Source: Syngnathus acus (lineage: Eukaryota > Chordata > Actinopteri > Syngnathiformes > Syngnathidae). From it: a DNA stretch of 64,000 bases. Position numbers and translations under genes: made by a program. The stretch is taken from NCBI RefSeq assembly GCF_901709675.1, contig NC_051104.1, positions 4,819,501 to 4,883,500 on the forward strand, read 5' to 3'. The stretch's first letter is position 1. Each line of letters starts with the position of its first letter. Of this stretch, positions 12,301-27,300 are shown piece after piece. The notes below the pieces were generated by a model. The model was not told the DNA's origin, did no database searches, and was given only the letters and a program-made list of their open reading frames with translations.

Positions 12301-15300
12301 AACAACGAGGGTAAAGGGTTGGAGGGACGCACCAAAGACAAAGACCGTGAAGACAAGAACCCAAGTGTGAGATGGCGCTGCCATAGCGCAGCATGCTCAA
12401 ACTTAAGAAGACTGGCAAACAACTCCAAGGCGAAATTGGATTTGGTTAGCCATATGTTTTTCTTTTTATTAGAACTAACTAAAAAGATGGTCGCGAGAAG
12501 CAGGGTAGCTAGCTCCTGCTTTGTTTGGGACTTTTTTTCTTGATAAAATAATAATAATAATAATAAAGTTTTGCTTTGTTAAGGAAGTGGGCGAGAAACA
12601 GAAAATGTATTGACTGATAAAACAACAACCTGTATAATATCTTAAGTATTAGATTAAAATTCTTCATTTTTACAAAATGTGGTGCATGTATTGGTGTTAG
12701 AATGTTATGTTTGTGGACATTTGCATTGATTTGAATGTCATTTTTCTTCATATTATGTTTTGGTTCCTTCAATTGGTCTCCACCTCAGGTGTGTTCCTTG
12801 TGTCGACCAATCAGCTCCCTCCAACCACTCTCTTGTTCAGGTGTACCTTGTTGACTTGACATTTGTTTGTATAAAAGCCCCCTGGCTTCCTTCATTCTGT
12901 TTCGTCATTGTTTTTGCAAGTCATGTTTTCTGAGTTTGGTCATGAAATGTTGTTTATCAGTGCCGCCTTGGCGAACTACTCGACTTGGAACATGAAAACA
13001 AATGATTGCAATCAGATTTGTTGAAAAGCAGTGTTTGTTTAACTGCCAACTTTGTTGCATCACAATAGAAAAAAAAAAGAAAGAAACAAAGCTGTCCTAC
13101 TCTGAAAGGTCAACTACAGAGTAATTTGTAGAAAGTAACACAGCTTTCAATAACACAGCCACACCTTTTGTTTATCAAAATGTCAACTGTCATTTGCTCT
13201 TTGCAGCTTTGCGGAGGAGAATGGCACCGACAACAAACAGTATTTCTTTTTTTTTTTGGCCCGAGTGCAAAATGTGTACTCTTGTTTACTTTGACGCCAC
13301 AAACCTTTCGGCTTTCCTTGTCCGACGTGGGGTTATTGGTGACCTTAAAGAGGTGCAGGTCTATCACGTCTTTCATTTCATAGTTGTCTCCTCGTCGCTT
13401 GCAAACGATGACGGCAGCATCGAACAAAAAGATATGCCTGGGGTTTAAAAGAAAAAAAAAAGTTTACACTGACTTTTTTTATCAAGTTGCCAACACGGGT
13501 CTTCAGAATTGCATTTGAGAGTTTGCATGTCACTGTCAAGTCGGCACCTTTTCAAATATTGAATTTATATGACCACATGGAAAAAATATTAAGTACAAGA
13601 GCGATAGGAAAAATTCTGTTTTCAATAATTAATGGCCATTTTGATATTCCTTGATATACGTGACTTAGCAGCAACACTTGAAGGAACTTGGAGTTGTTCA
13701 GTTCCCTTTGTCATATCAATCAAGCAGTACACATGCAGATATCTCACCTGTCCTGTTTAGCACGTTTGTCCACTGAGGCCACCCTTACTTCCCCGTCACC
13801 TTTGGGTCTCCCGTAGTTACTCAGAGGCTGATTCTTGACAAGGGACAAAGCAAAATGAACTGAATAGAAAAAAATATATATTTTGTGGAAGAAGGTTGCT
13901 TACAAGGTTTTCGATGGATTTCTGATATTGATCGATTTCTCGCAGAGTCTCGTTGTCTCGCTTGACTTCATTGACATACTGGGCCAAATCCTGCACACAA
14001 CAAGTATTAATTAATGCATGTAAGCGATATTATATTAATATCTGGGTAGGTTATAGGGAAAAAAAAAAAAATCTACCTTCATGGCATCTAATGCTTTCCG
14101 TAGATTGCTTTTCTCTGTAGCATCGTGAGTGTGTTTAACAAGCTCCTGTTGGAAGGGAAACAAGTTAGAATAAACAAACTTCCAAAGTGGTCCATGGGGA
14201 AAACATGTTTTGCTTTTTTTGCCAAAAAAAAAAAAAAAAGGGATTTGCATGATGAGTCACTGGATGAACAAAAACAATGTTCCACAAGATTGCGCGTGGA
14301 AAAGTGAATGTGGAAAATCCAAAATATTTGTTACGTTGGATCTTGATATAAAATGGAAAAGGTTAGTGCAAAAAAAAATATCCAATCGCGTGTGTGTGCG
14401 TTTTTGAGAGAAACCGTGTATCTGAAATTGCTTGCCAGTGCCATGCCGCAGCATAAACAAGACATCTAGACCGCAGCATTGGAGGATAAGGAAGGATGCC
14501 ATGCATGTCCTTCTTCCAGGCCAATAAAAACGTCCTCCACACACTCTCTCACACACACCCACACAATGAATCCCAGACGGAGATATGTATATATACGTTT
14601 GCTCTGCACTGCTCAAATCCCCGATGTCAGTCATGCTCAACCGGGGCATTATTATTATCACTGGCAAGATGGCAGAGTTCTATTTATCAAGCCTTGCTTC
14701 CACCTGCACGCATCTACAGAGATACAGGCCAAGAAGTGTACAAACAGATAATCATGATTGGACTCAGCGAGGCCACAGGAAAAAGAGTGGTGAGCCAGAG
14801 AAAAGAATATGAAACACGGAAAGACTCAGAGGAGAGACTAGCTCACACTGTAAGAAAAAAAATGTAATCTATAAATGCTTTGGAAGAAGTTTAACAAGGG
14901 TTCATACGTCAGTGCATATCACAGCAAGCCCCACTGCTATTAAGTATGACTGATTCTAACCTTGCAAGGTTGTTCCTCAATATATAAAGCGAGGTCCATA
15001 AAGGACCAGCAGAATAAATTCTTTAGATGAATGCAACAAAAGTGGAGGAGTTGTGAAAGTGAAACCAGTGTCCCTCAAAATATCTCTCTCCTCCAAAGTA
15101 CAAAATGAAAGGTAGACAGCAGCGCCTCTAGTGGTCAAGAGTGAAAGTGGGATCTCTGGAAGTATGTCAGTAATGTTCTATTTTGATAGAAAATAAAGTA
15201 ATTTAATGACAATTATTTATTTGGAAACGTAATGGTATAAAAAATGTGCAATTTGGATGCACTTAAGAAAAAAAAGAGCACTGCACCTGCAGAAGGAGGT

Positions 15301-18300
15301 GATACTTCAAGACCCGCTGCATGGGAACCACCAGCAGATCCCTCAGAGTGAATTTGCCATAGTTGGCTCTTTTAGAACACTCCTGTAACAATGAAACAAA
15401 ACAAAAAAATATTTTTGTATTTTACACTGGTTTTATCTTGACATCAAGCAATTCTTAAGTTATACACACGGAGGCGCTGTTTGGCTGTTTAACAGAAACA
15501 GCTTGCTGCAAATATAATTGACTAAAAATATGTTGTTGTTTTACCTCAAGCTTCATGCGTACGTCCTCTCTGTCTTTAGATATACTGTCCAGCGTGGCAA
15601 TGGCTGTCTCGACATCGCTGCAGTATTTCCCATAAATTAGCAACCTAAAATAAAACGCAAGCTTCATAAAATCTCGGCGTTTGACGAGTTTGAGTGGAAA
15701 AATGTCAATATTGCACCTTTCTTTGAAAGCAATAAAGATCTGGTGAAGATTTTGGGCACTTCTGTGTTGGACTGAGTCTTGAATTTCCTGTAGTAAACAT
15801 TTGTGGACTTTCACCAAGTCCTGAAAGACAAATACACAAGCCATATTGAATATATTTTAAGTCGAGTATATGCTGAGTAATATAAGAAAGAAGATGATGA
15901 CTTACCGGTATATTAACAAACACTTTCTCTATCTCGGCCGTGGATAAATACACAGTGAGAGGTGTCATAAAGTTCTGTGGTAGAGAGAAAGTGGAGGCAT
16001 GAGAATAAGACTGGTCCCGCTAGAATAAAAATGGGCAAATCATTTTGCGAGAGGTCATTACAATACGCTGCCAACTTGCAAAGTCGCTGGTGTCAGCGAA
16101 AACAAGGCGCAGCGTCTGGGCCATGACAATAATCTCATTTTCAGAGTTTGCAATTTAATGATTTCCTTTCGGAAAACACTTCCACCTCCTAGTCACCTCA
16201 AAGCAGCGGGCGAGCGCGTGTTAAATTACACCATCCGCTTCATATTGAAAGTCATCTACTGCTTTCACTCCGCTGGGAAATCAAGGAGGGTCTTTTTCGC
16301 GCTTCGAACATAAACAGGAGCGAGGAGACAAGCGGCGCTGAATGGGTGGGAAGAGATGCAGCCTCCAACCATCTTGCAATATTTTTAGCATGGAAAAGCG
16401 CTCATGTAATTGGATACAAATACCGGAAAACATTAAAAAAAAAATCACATGTACCTTTTCTATTGAGTCAAGGGTGTCTGAAAATTTCTCCTCAGTCTGC
16501 CTGATTTCTGTTAAACAGCAACTTCGAATGTCGATTTCTGCTTGTTTCTGTAACACCTGCACACGTAAATCATAAAGTGTTCATAATTGAATAAATTCCA
16601 GACACAGTTGGATTGTTTGCCTTAAAAAAAAAAGTACAACTCTTGTATTAATATTGTGCATTTTTGGCCCAGTATAAATTCCACTGAAAGTATTTCCACA
16701 TATGAGTCATGTGATGTGATGTAAGAAAAAGACTTACCGGGGGAGCGAGCACTTCCGTTTTCATCAGGTCCTCGTAGATTTCCCCGCCCTCTTCGTTATC
16801 ATAGACGCAGTCGTACAGATCCTCCTCATCCTCCACCCCGTTTTCACTACGGCGCACATGACAAGTTTGGTTTTCAATTTCAACCACAGATAAGTTTAAC
16901 ACAACTTGAAAATGATGCATGGACATCATATGTATGCATAATGTGTGTCAAACACAAATAAAAAGCAGACACATTGCCAGCAGCTGTCCCAGTCTTCCCA
17001 AAATGATTATCTTAAGAACCTTCACAATCCATATTAGTCAGTAGTGCTCCAAATCTTCTTCTTTTGCTGCTTTGCACTGAGACAGCTTTGGAAGGAATTG
17101 TGCCAGGAGTCTTTTTTCGCTTATGTAGGTGGATTATAAAATATATTTGGTCTTTATTTGCTTTCCAAAATAGATGGAAAAACACCATGTGATGTTTGGA
17201 GAAAGTTACACAGGACAAAACAAGGACAAGACTTGAGGATGAACCTATTTGTCAATTAGGTTTCCACGCTCGAGGGTTTCAATTGACATGCAAATTTAGA
17301 ATTCTTGAGTGAGTGCTGAAATTAAAGATGAATACGGGTTGAACGAGCAGACGGTCAACTCGCAAGCTGTACATGAAAAAATAAAAAAATAAAAAAGCAG
17401 GCTGAGGTGGCAATGGCTGCCTTCCAGTCATCACCCAGGCAACAAATGTTCCTCAACCATACAACAGCATGCTGTCGCTCGTAGGAGGGAGACTAAATTC
17501 CCCTCGAGGCGAAAACCTAGATTATTTCATGTTAGGGAATTCATAAAAATCCACCAAATGTTGAATTAAAACTGATCCTGAAGCCACAGCAGCAGGAAAA
17601 ATATATGATTAGGACACATACTCCATGAGGTCTTCGAGGTGGTTGTAGATATCCTCATCTTCAACGCTTTCTTCAGTTGGAAAAGACCTTTCAAATCAAA
17701 TGACATTTTTCAGTCACTTTATATTATCGAGCTCTAAAAACATTGTAAACGGAACCATACCTGATTCCAGTTTGCTGTGCAATCAATGTGAGGGAAAGCT
17801 TAGAAAGTGTGTCCATAACCTGCAACGAAAATGAAAACAAAAAATGTAATTATTAATAAATAATTCATAAGAATATTGTCACAGCATCATTTTAAGCACA
17901 AGAATGTGAGGGTAGCAATTCTCACATTTTGACACTAGAGGGAAGCCTTTTCAAACTCTTCAAAACAGTGTCAATGGTATGCGCTTACCAAAATCATTTA
18001 TCATATATATTTTTTAAGAAAAAAAATTAAAAAAGCCCAATGGGAGATGACAGTGCCATGCAAGTACGTGACTTAATAAGCATGTCATGATGGCTAGATG
18101 ATTGAGTCATCACCCATATGTTTTTTTTCTTCTTCTGGCAATACTGTTTGTAGCCAAAGAAGCCACAGACAGCCATTTATAGGTCATCAATTCACTGACA
18201 CGACACACAGAGACATGCCCTGGGGTGCTCCAACAAATCAGTACCGATCAACACAACTGGCTTTTTCCTGTTCTCTACCACTAACTAATCGCACAAAAAA

Positions 18301-21300
18301 GAAAAGCCAAACTTTAAATGGTCACCCATTAAACACCAAATGAAACATAAAAAGGTAAGTGATTATTGCTATGTTTGGATTAGGTATTATACAGTATATG
18401 TTTTTGGTTGTTTTTCTCACTGGGTGTCAAACATTCACGCTCACAGTTTAGTTTTATATTCCATCCAATAAATAGTCAAGGCTGGCCAATTGGCTGGCTC
18501 ACCAAGATCCAATGTGTGCTGAACAGAAGACTGGAGGCGATCCAGTGGGATGAGTCGCCCTTCAGCTTCTCTGACTATGTTAGTCACACATATTTGCAAC
18601 ACAAGTGACCATCTGCACACGGCCAGAGAATGTAGCTGGACATCTCACGATAAAAAAAAAAAAACACGTGTCCAATCAACATTGAAAAAAGTAAAATGAT
18701 GGGTTTGAATTCCAAGTGGCAGTGAATTTGAATTGAGGAGCCAAAAAAAAGTGGGTGCAAATAGCGGAGCAAAAATAAATATAATTGCTGCCTTTTAGTC
18801 CATGGCATGAGGATTTAACAATATAATATCACAGTCATCAAGTCTTTAAAGCTGCATATGAATGACCAATGACATCAGCTCAAATCATTAACCTTAATCC
18901 GAATGCTCAAATTATTTTTTTAATTCACCACCTCAGGCAATTACCTGAGTAGATTACCTTCCTAATGTTTTGGACCTTTTAATTGGAGATATAATTACAT
19001 ATTATATTCTTTCCTATAGTAAGTGAGATTGTTGTAGTGAAATCAAAAAAACTTGTATCGCCCTACATTTTCAAAAAAAGAGTCTCGCTTGACCTGGTTT
19101 TTTTTTTTTTTTTAAAGATAGCTAGAAGCCAAACTGTGAAGGACATATTCAAGCATACAAAATGAGCAGGTGTGAAAGCACCTTCATACGGTGTTAGCAT
19201 CAAATGGCTCCAGTGCTCAGTTCTCCGTCTTATGTAACACAGCGTCTATCATCTGTAATCTAATTCCTCATAAAGTTATCTACGCAGCACTTGGGGATAT
19301 TAGTCTTCTTGAATCTGACAAAAACAAACACTGGGTCTTGGCTTTTGAAAGCCACTGCGGTTTTTGTGACGCCGTAACGACTGACGCGAGTTGAAACTCT
19401 CTCTGTGTTGAATTTGCGGGCCATGTTTGGAAAAAAAAGGAGAAACCGGCTGGTATGAGAGCAAATTAATTCAATTCTAGTTCCAAAATGAAACTTTTGC
19501 AAACAAGCATTTGGTGAAGACTGTTTGTTGTCTACGTCTGTCTGACAGATGCAGTGTACAAGTTCCAGTCCAATTAGTGAGAAGCCAATAAAAATCTGAT
19601 AAACTCAGAGAGAGGCAAGCTAATGTTTGGCAATCAAAGCCATGGCTCATTAACACCAGTAATGCATAATTAGCAAGCCTGGGTATACAGATGTTGGAAT
19701 GCAGCGCACGTCTTCCCTCGGTCCTCGTTGCCAACGTAATTTCCTCGACAAAGCCACCTCACGCCTCAACTAAACCTGCCGTGACGATGCTCCCTCGATT
19801 TATTTTTGTCACTCGATACTAATGACTCAACAACTGGCGCGGGTTCCTCATGTTCAGAAATGAATTTTCCAGAAGAAAATGCTTGGAACAGATCCGTCCC
19901 AATGGAAGCTGAAGACACTCCAAAGTCATCGTCGAACTTCAGTCATGTGATCTTCCTCAAGTCAACCAAATAACCGCAGTGTCTTCAAAAATTGTTCTCG
20001 CTCTCCCACAGCGTTGGTGAACGTATCACATATGGGTCACACGCAGCTTCAAACTATTTTGGCATGCACGCTGACTGGGTTATGCTGATATTACAGCACG
20101 GCTTGAGGCCTTGATGCGTAAAGTAGCACATCTGATCTTCCAAATCTTCACCTTGCTGACAGCTGGAGGGAGGGGAAACTTACAACTGCCAACATCAACA
20201 TGTCACACACATGCATGTTTATGAGAAACCGTGTCAAGTCTCCAAATACAACATGAACTTAACAGTCCTTAATTAATACCAATTAAAAAAAAGTTTGCAT
20301 CGTTTCCACTAAGGTTGTTGAAATCACGAAGAATTAAATACTGCACGAGCGTTCACTGCCTACTTTCAGTCACGCAGCTGTGAAGAATTGGAAATGACTC
20401 GAATCATTCGAGTCAGAGTAAAACGAAACCACGCATCCGTTAGAAATACGCAAAATGGTGTATTTATAGCTTTTTACAGAGGCGGGGATGATGTGACTTG
20501 AAGACAATAGGGGCAACAAAACTGTAAAATTAGTATGCAGGCTTGGTGGCATACCTGACTTGAAATGTACAGCTCATTATGTAAATTTGAGGAATGAAAT
20601 GTTTTGCTGGATGCCACACAGTATATAATGAGGTGAGATATTTTCTGAACATTCTTGTGGAGTACATCCACCTACTCCACCTCCACCTCTGGGAAGCAAT
20701 ATAGGAGAAGAAAGGGGAGGGGGGGGGGGCGGGCGTGGAGCATCTGGAAAAAAGATAAATGCTCCAGAAATCTTTATGTTCCAGACCAAACATACCTTGA
20801 AATATCATAAACACCCTTATGAATTGTTACCAGAGTGATGGCAGATGCCGCTTTCGTCACTTCATCTAGGATTTAAAAAAAAAAGTGAAATGTATTTGCC
20901 AAAATCGGACAAACAATGTAACATGGAGGAAAAAGATGTCAGAAAGTAGGCCAGTGAGGTGGGGGAGACGAGTTTGGAGACTTGCAGTTCATCCTTTGGT
21001 ACTCTTTGATCGTGTCCACGGTGGCTCAGCTTCACCGGCTGGCCCAGCGGTGGCCTAGAAATAATCTGCCATGTATCCTCGACACAACAACCAGCGAGAG
21101 TAAAAAATGTTGCCTTCTCACCAAGGTGCCAGAAAACACATTGGCCCTCAACCTCCTTGTTTGTACTGCACTTTTGACATCTCAAATCCATTCCAAAATG
21201 AAAAGTATTTAACAAAAATGTATCCAGGACTCAGGGTTGTTATTTCACTGAGAAAAGCTGAAAATACACATTCGGTACTAAACAGTACTTTTTATTGGAT

Positions 21301-24300
21301 CTTCTCTCTCTTCCCTGCAGCTTTAATGTTGGGAACTCAGTGGGGGGTTTCCTTTCAACTCGTATTGTATGTACAGCAAAGCGCACACTCGCTTTCAGGA
21401 CTGACGGATGGATGATGAATCTGTTCAGTCACTTGACTCAACATGGGTTAGCATAATTGGTTATTTGACCAGAAATCATGCCAGAAATCATGCATAATTC
21501 ACAGAAACGTGTTTATGCAACTTGGAAATATGTTCAATAAACAAACTATGACCATCACGGTGAAAAGATTGTATTTTCAGCAAAATGAAAAAAGAGACGT
21601 GGTGTGATGTTTTGCACATTTGTGCGTGCGTTCACGCTTGACGAAGGCCAACACGTGTGTGACTCAAGTAAATGCAAGCGCCATGCGAGTCCGTGAATTA
21701 TCCACAAACCTCGCAGCACTGCGACTATAAAGCTTCGATCAAATTTTAAAATTCTAAAATGTATAATCCTTACAAACGGAAAATGGAAATGACGACACGC
21801 TCGATGCTATTTGCTCAATCCGGCGTGGCCAGTATAAGCTATGGAGGAAAATGTAGCCCACACAGTAGCTAAGGCAAAACATTTTTTTTTTGTGCAAAGA
21901 TCGAAAGTGGAGGGAGGGAAACTTAGAGTATCCATTAACACAGATGACATATGATAATATCTGGTCACACAAATCTTCTGGTTAGAGAACAGCTGAAGGG
22001 CAACGGGAGGGGGGGAGCAGGTCGGATGATGTCTCGCTGCTTTAGTTAAACATATCACTGATACCTGACAAGGGGATAAGGAATCAATAAACCTCCAGCT
22101 CCTGCTTCACTTTCATTTTTTTTTTTTTTTGCTTTGCACTTCCATGTCTTGATTGAATGATTTAACAAGATCCAAATGCAAATCAATCCTTTTTTGCCAC
22201 TGTTTCCTTGGAAGTCACTATCACCGGTGTGCTATTTTTAGAACCGGCCTGCAAGTTGCTCATGCGTTCATTGTGTCCCCTGCTCTGAAGAGCTCGCTTG
22301 TATTTTGCCAATACATTCTTTCCTACTGACTCCACAAAAAAAAAGCTGCATCCAGATTTTAGAACCATATTTGTCAAAGATGAATGAATGACACAAGCAG
22401 ACGAGAAACACTCGCTTGAATTTCTATAAAAGAGGTACAGAAAGTCTTCAGGTCAATCCGTGACACGTTATTTTCCGACGACTTAGCAACTTGTCAACAC
22501 CTAGCGTGGAAATGTCCGCTCAGCTTTTTATTTTAAAACAAGCTGCAATGACACGTGTCGAGTCACAAATGAGGTCACGTGATGAGCAAGCTTCCTAAAT
22601 ACTTTGAATCTCCCGCTCCCTGAGGAACGCCGTAGTTCGAAACCCTTCGTGTGTCTTCAAGGCAAGATGTGTACAGCAGATGTTGTTTGATTTTTTTTAG
22701 TTTGTCGTTTTTTTTTCATTTTTTAAAGCTGTTGAAGGTCAGGAGGAATTTCTCCCGTGATTCCACCTCTATATGAACGCTACAATAAACAGACAGTTGA
22801 TATTTAATTCATAGGGAGCAAGGCAGCTATTTTTAAAACAAAACAAAAAAAAGCAGGTGAGTGGCAGCTTCGCCCATTGCGGCTGCTCCTTGCTCCATTA
22901 GCTTCTGCAGATCCAGCCAAGCGAGCATCACAGTTTGCCCGGCTTGCTGTCTAATTCCAGAGATGTAAAATTTACTCTGGGGGCAAGGTAGGAGTCACTC
23001 AAGAGAGTCATCAAAAATGTTCTGCCTGAGCCAAATGGAATCACAGGAGGAAAAAAAAAAACAGCATTTGTATCTGAATCACGTAGATGCCACAAGAAGG
23101 GATGTAAACGCTATCAAGCGTATTCAGAGAACTCGTTTTTGATATTTGCAGTCATTAAGGACTGATACTATCGACAAATAGAGAAGCATGTAAGCTATGC
23201 CTCATCATAAAGAACTGCCAGGCTCAAAAATCGAAACACTTCATAACTCGTGCTGGCTTCAGGGCCTAAAGATTTGTAATGACACCTCCTGGGGACATTC
23301 CGGCTGGGGTCAGCCTGAGGCTTGTCAAAGAACTTTCCGAGCAAAGAGTCCTTGTCCAGACTTTGCAGACTCAAAACAGACAGCTTGCTTGCTTTGACAT
23401 TTTCTTCCCAAGCTCATTTATTTATTTACAAATAAATTGCCCCAAAAAAAGCAAGCAGACAGAACCTGTTTGGACACTTACCTTTCCAAAATCCCTGACG
23501 TCAAAAAGGTCAAAGGCCTCAAACAGCTCACTTTTCTTCATGCCAAATATGTCGTTGCATGCCGCCAGAAAAGTTCTGATGTTCTTCAGGCAGAGGAACT
23601 ACGTTGGGAAGAGAAACATTATCAGTGTGTGAGGTGTACATGTACATATAAGCAGAGCTACAGATCAAGTAACTTCATTTTTAGTAGAGATGGACGAGTA
23701 TCGATACCAGGTATCGGTACCTGCCTTATTTCAAGGTAACGATACTTACGACGCCGGCAAATGTGATCATTTTAGAATTAGAAATTGGAAGAATAAAAGC
23801 TTGGCATTATGCTATTTTAATTATTTTTTATTTATTATATATAGGTCTTTATTTAAAATGTGTAAAAACACTTATGGTAACTACTGAAGAATTGAAAAAC
23901 AAATGAGTTGCGCTATTAAGATGTACCAAAACCTTTCTTTCAGACCATGATAAGTGTTTTTAAGGAAAGCAGGGAAGGGGAATGTGTCACCAGAGTGACG
24001 TTAGCCAACATGCGGTATCGCTGGCTTGTGACCGCTATCCTTCCTGTAATTGATACAGGATGGAAGTGAGGAGCGTGCTGATGAAAGAACTTTTTTTTCA
24101 GGAAGTGAGGTTTTTGTCACATCACTATCCACCCACACTCATGGGACAAGGTTAGCCAGATGACCTCATGTGCAAATGTGCATTCCACAACGAATCGATG
24201 TGAACAGTCTTAGATCAAATCAAGAATCGGATGTATAATTGAACACGTGATTTTATGAATATAAATGAAGTGTGTTTCTCAAATTGAGCTAAACACTGCT

Positions 24301-27300
24301 CCATTGAAGGTGAAAAGCGGCAGCATTATTCTATTATTCACAGCGCACCTTCCCTCATAATGAGATTTTTCCAAGTGATGCATAAAATATGAAATACTCC
24401 AACTGAATTTCCTTCTGAAGACATCAAGCGGGACCAAAACCAATGAGCAACCAGCTGCAACTGTATTATTGAATGTTTTACGTTTGTGCACATCAGTCTA
24501 TTTTATCAGACAAGCACATCTTGTCCGCCTACAGTCTCTGGAGAGTCTCTGGGGATTCTGTATATTATCTAAGGGAAGCAGCTTCACGCGGCACTTGTGA
24601 AGCGCAGTGTGTCAGGCCGGCTGCAATGAGCTGAGGACAGTTGAGGGGAAGTTGAAGAAGAACTTTGGCAGTAAACCCAATGTAAGACAGCAAAAGTAAA
24701 AATAAATGACATTGTTGATCAATTGTTTTGTTCTATTTTTTTTTTTGTTAGGATTTGGCAATGGCAGTCCGTGCTGTGTTTGGAAATACAAAAATATTTA
24801 AGACCAACATCTTGCGGCAATATGAACACATCTCATTCGGAGGAACTGTTAGCAATCTGTCGAGAAGAAATAAGCAAAGCTCCTGAGATTCGGGAAACAA
24901 ACCATCATTGTTGAAAAAAACTAGGGAGAACACTTAATAATGTGATCACACCAAATTATTCATGACATTAGTCTTACCAATTTGAAGTGACCTGATCTCC
25001 AACGCATAAAACGAGGCATCTGTAGGCAAAAATTAAACCGAACCACTAATTTTAAAAAACACCTTCCTTGGCAACTGGTCGTCAAAATGTATTATTTTTA
25101 AGTAAGTGCCTTTTTAGTCACATGACAATGAACTGAAAGCTGATTGGTTAACATGACTCAACTTTGATCTTTGATCTGGTTCTTTGACCAAAGAGGTTTA
25201 TAGCCACTTCTTTATTTATCCCACTTCTTGTGTAGGATTAAAGCTGGATAACCGATTTATTTGCATTAAAAAAAAGAAAAAATTCAAATGCATTGAACAA
25301 TTCACATAGGCATCATGCAGGTGCAACCTCAAAATCAATCCATCATGTGATTAAAATGACCGCCACAAAGCAGAATGAAGACTTCTGTTGGTATTATTGT
25401 ATTTCATAACGGGGGTGGGGGAGGTAGAAACACAACATTTATAAAGAATAGTGTGTAAAGAGCTTTAAATCCCACCACTCTATTTAATCTTAGCCCAAGC
25501 ATCTGGAATATCAAACACAAAACGAGGCCTGAGAGTCAAGTCGTCTCACTGCTGCTCTTTTTTTTTTTATATGCTTTGTGTCCTCAATACAGATCCAGTT
25601 TCCGCTTATGTATTCCTTCATACACGTACGTCCAAGCTCCATAGCAACAAGCTGAAGCCTTTTTATGGCCCCTGCGCGTATTGTCGAGCGTAATGAAATC
25701 CAGTTTGTGTACGCTCGCTGCATGGCTGCACGGCTAAAGGCTTGTCTCTATTTTAGCGTATTCTATCTTCTTTTTGTCTAAGGAAATAAATCTGTGGCAA
25801 TAAATTAGGCTTGGGCCACTTACATCCTGTATGATTTTTTTTTTAAATCTGATATGTGACAGACAGTTGAAGCCACCAGATTGCAGTTTTGACATGAGTC
25901 TTTGTCTGCCCGTCTAAGCAGGAAATGAGAGGTGCTGCACAAACGAAGACGCTGATAAAACCATTTTTGTTTTTTTATTTCGCCGCGTCGGGTTCACTGC
26001 AGGGACCCGAGAGACATGGCCTGACATTGCATTCGACTTTGCCCGCTTCAGGGTCAATGTGAGCTGAAGCCTTTTCTAGTTGACTTTTTGGTTGAGAGGC
26101 TTTCTTAGAATTGAGAGACGCTGAAGACTAACCGTGATCAATTCCATTTGTTAATGCAGTTTTAGAGCCGCGCAACTGAGAATCAATCAAGCACTTCACC
26201 AGCAGCGTTTTTTTTTTGTTTTTTTTTAACAGCAGAGGGACATTACCGCCTCCAAAATGTAAGCCATCCAATTGTTAAATCGATCACGGCAACTAAAAGC
26301 TTGTCACGGCGCTTCCATGCAACATCACGTCTCATTTACATCAGCGAGCATCAAACTGTTCAAATATATACATTATGTGTACTTGCTGTTGTGTCAACAG
26401 ATAATAAATATAATATACAATTTTCCGTGCTTCTCGGTTTTCTACATGTTAATACAATCAGGAGACACACACACACACATACACACACTTCCCAGCATGC
26501 CACCTCCCCCACGCTGCCAATAAATATGTCCAAAGCCATTTTCCATGAAATCCTACTTTTAACCCCTGTGACCCCCCTCACACACACACTTTCACTTCTA
26601 CACAAAGCCCAACCCCCACTCGTAGATGGATGTGAATTACGGCCACTATGTGTGATATGAATCCAGTTTGTGACAAGAACTCATGGAGTTTTAGCTGATT
26701 GAAAATCCGATGTGCAATGGTAAAGTTAATTCCTTTCAACGATTTTTATTCGATTGTACAGGTGTGTCAATGAAGTACAACTTCGATTCTTCATTACACC
26801 AATAAGGGAATTCCCACTTCGAATATTGACAAAAGTCATCCATCACTTTGCTTTGTCCATGAATGTCCCCCATAGGATCAATAAGAGATGCACGAGGCTT
26901 TGCAGCTCATTCTATATGGTGTTTTTGTTTTTTGGATCTTTGCCTTCTTGAATTTCTGTTTTTTTTTTAGCAAAGAAAAATCAATATCACTGGATAATTT
27001 TCAGAGTCATTTGAGATAAGAGCTCTGCTTTCAATATAGACTATAATGGTTAGCCCGTATTGATTTTTCTTAATCAAATTCAACCCCGTCATGCTATGTA
27101 ACATAATATTCATTGCATACAAACTCACCACCTTGAATATCTCCTCATAAAATCATCTCTGCAGGCGTTTTTAGAGGCTGACCACAACGTAGGGTTGTTG
27201 CCTTGGTGATAGAATGAAAGTTCACTACGCTCTGTGCATGTGCAGCTAACGTGCACAAAACAATATAATCTTGTCTTCCATAATAATTATACGCAAGTCA

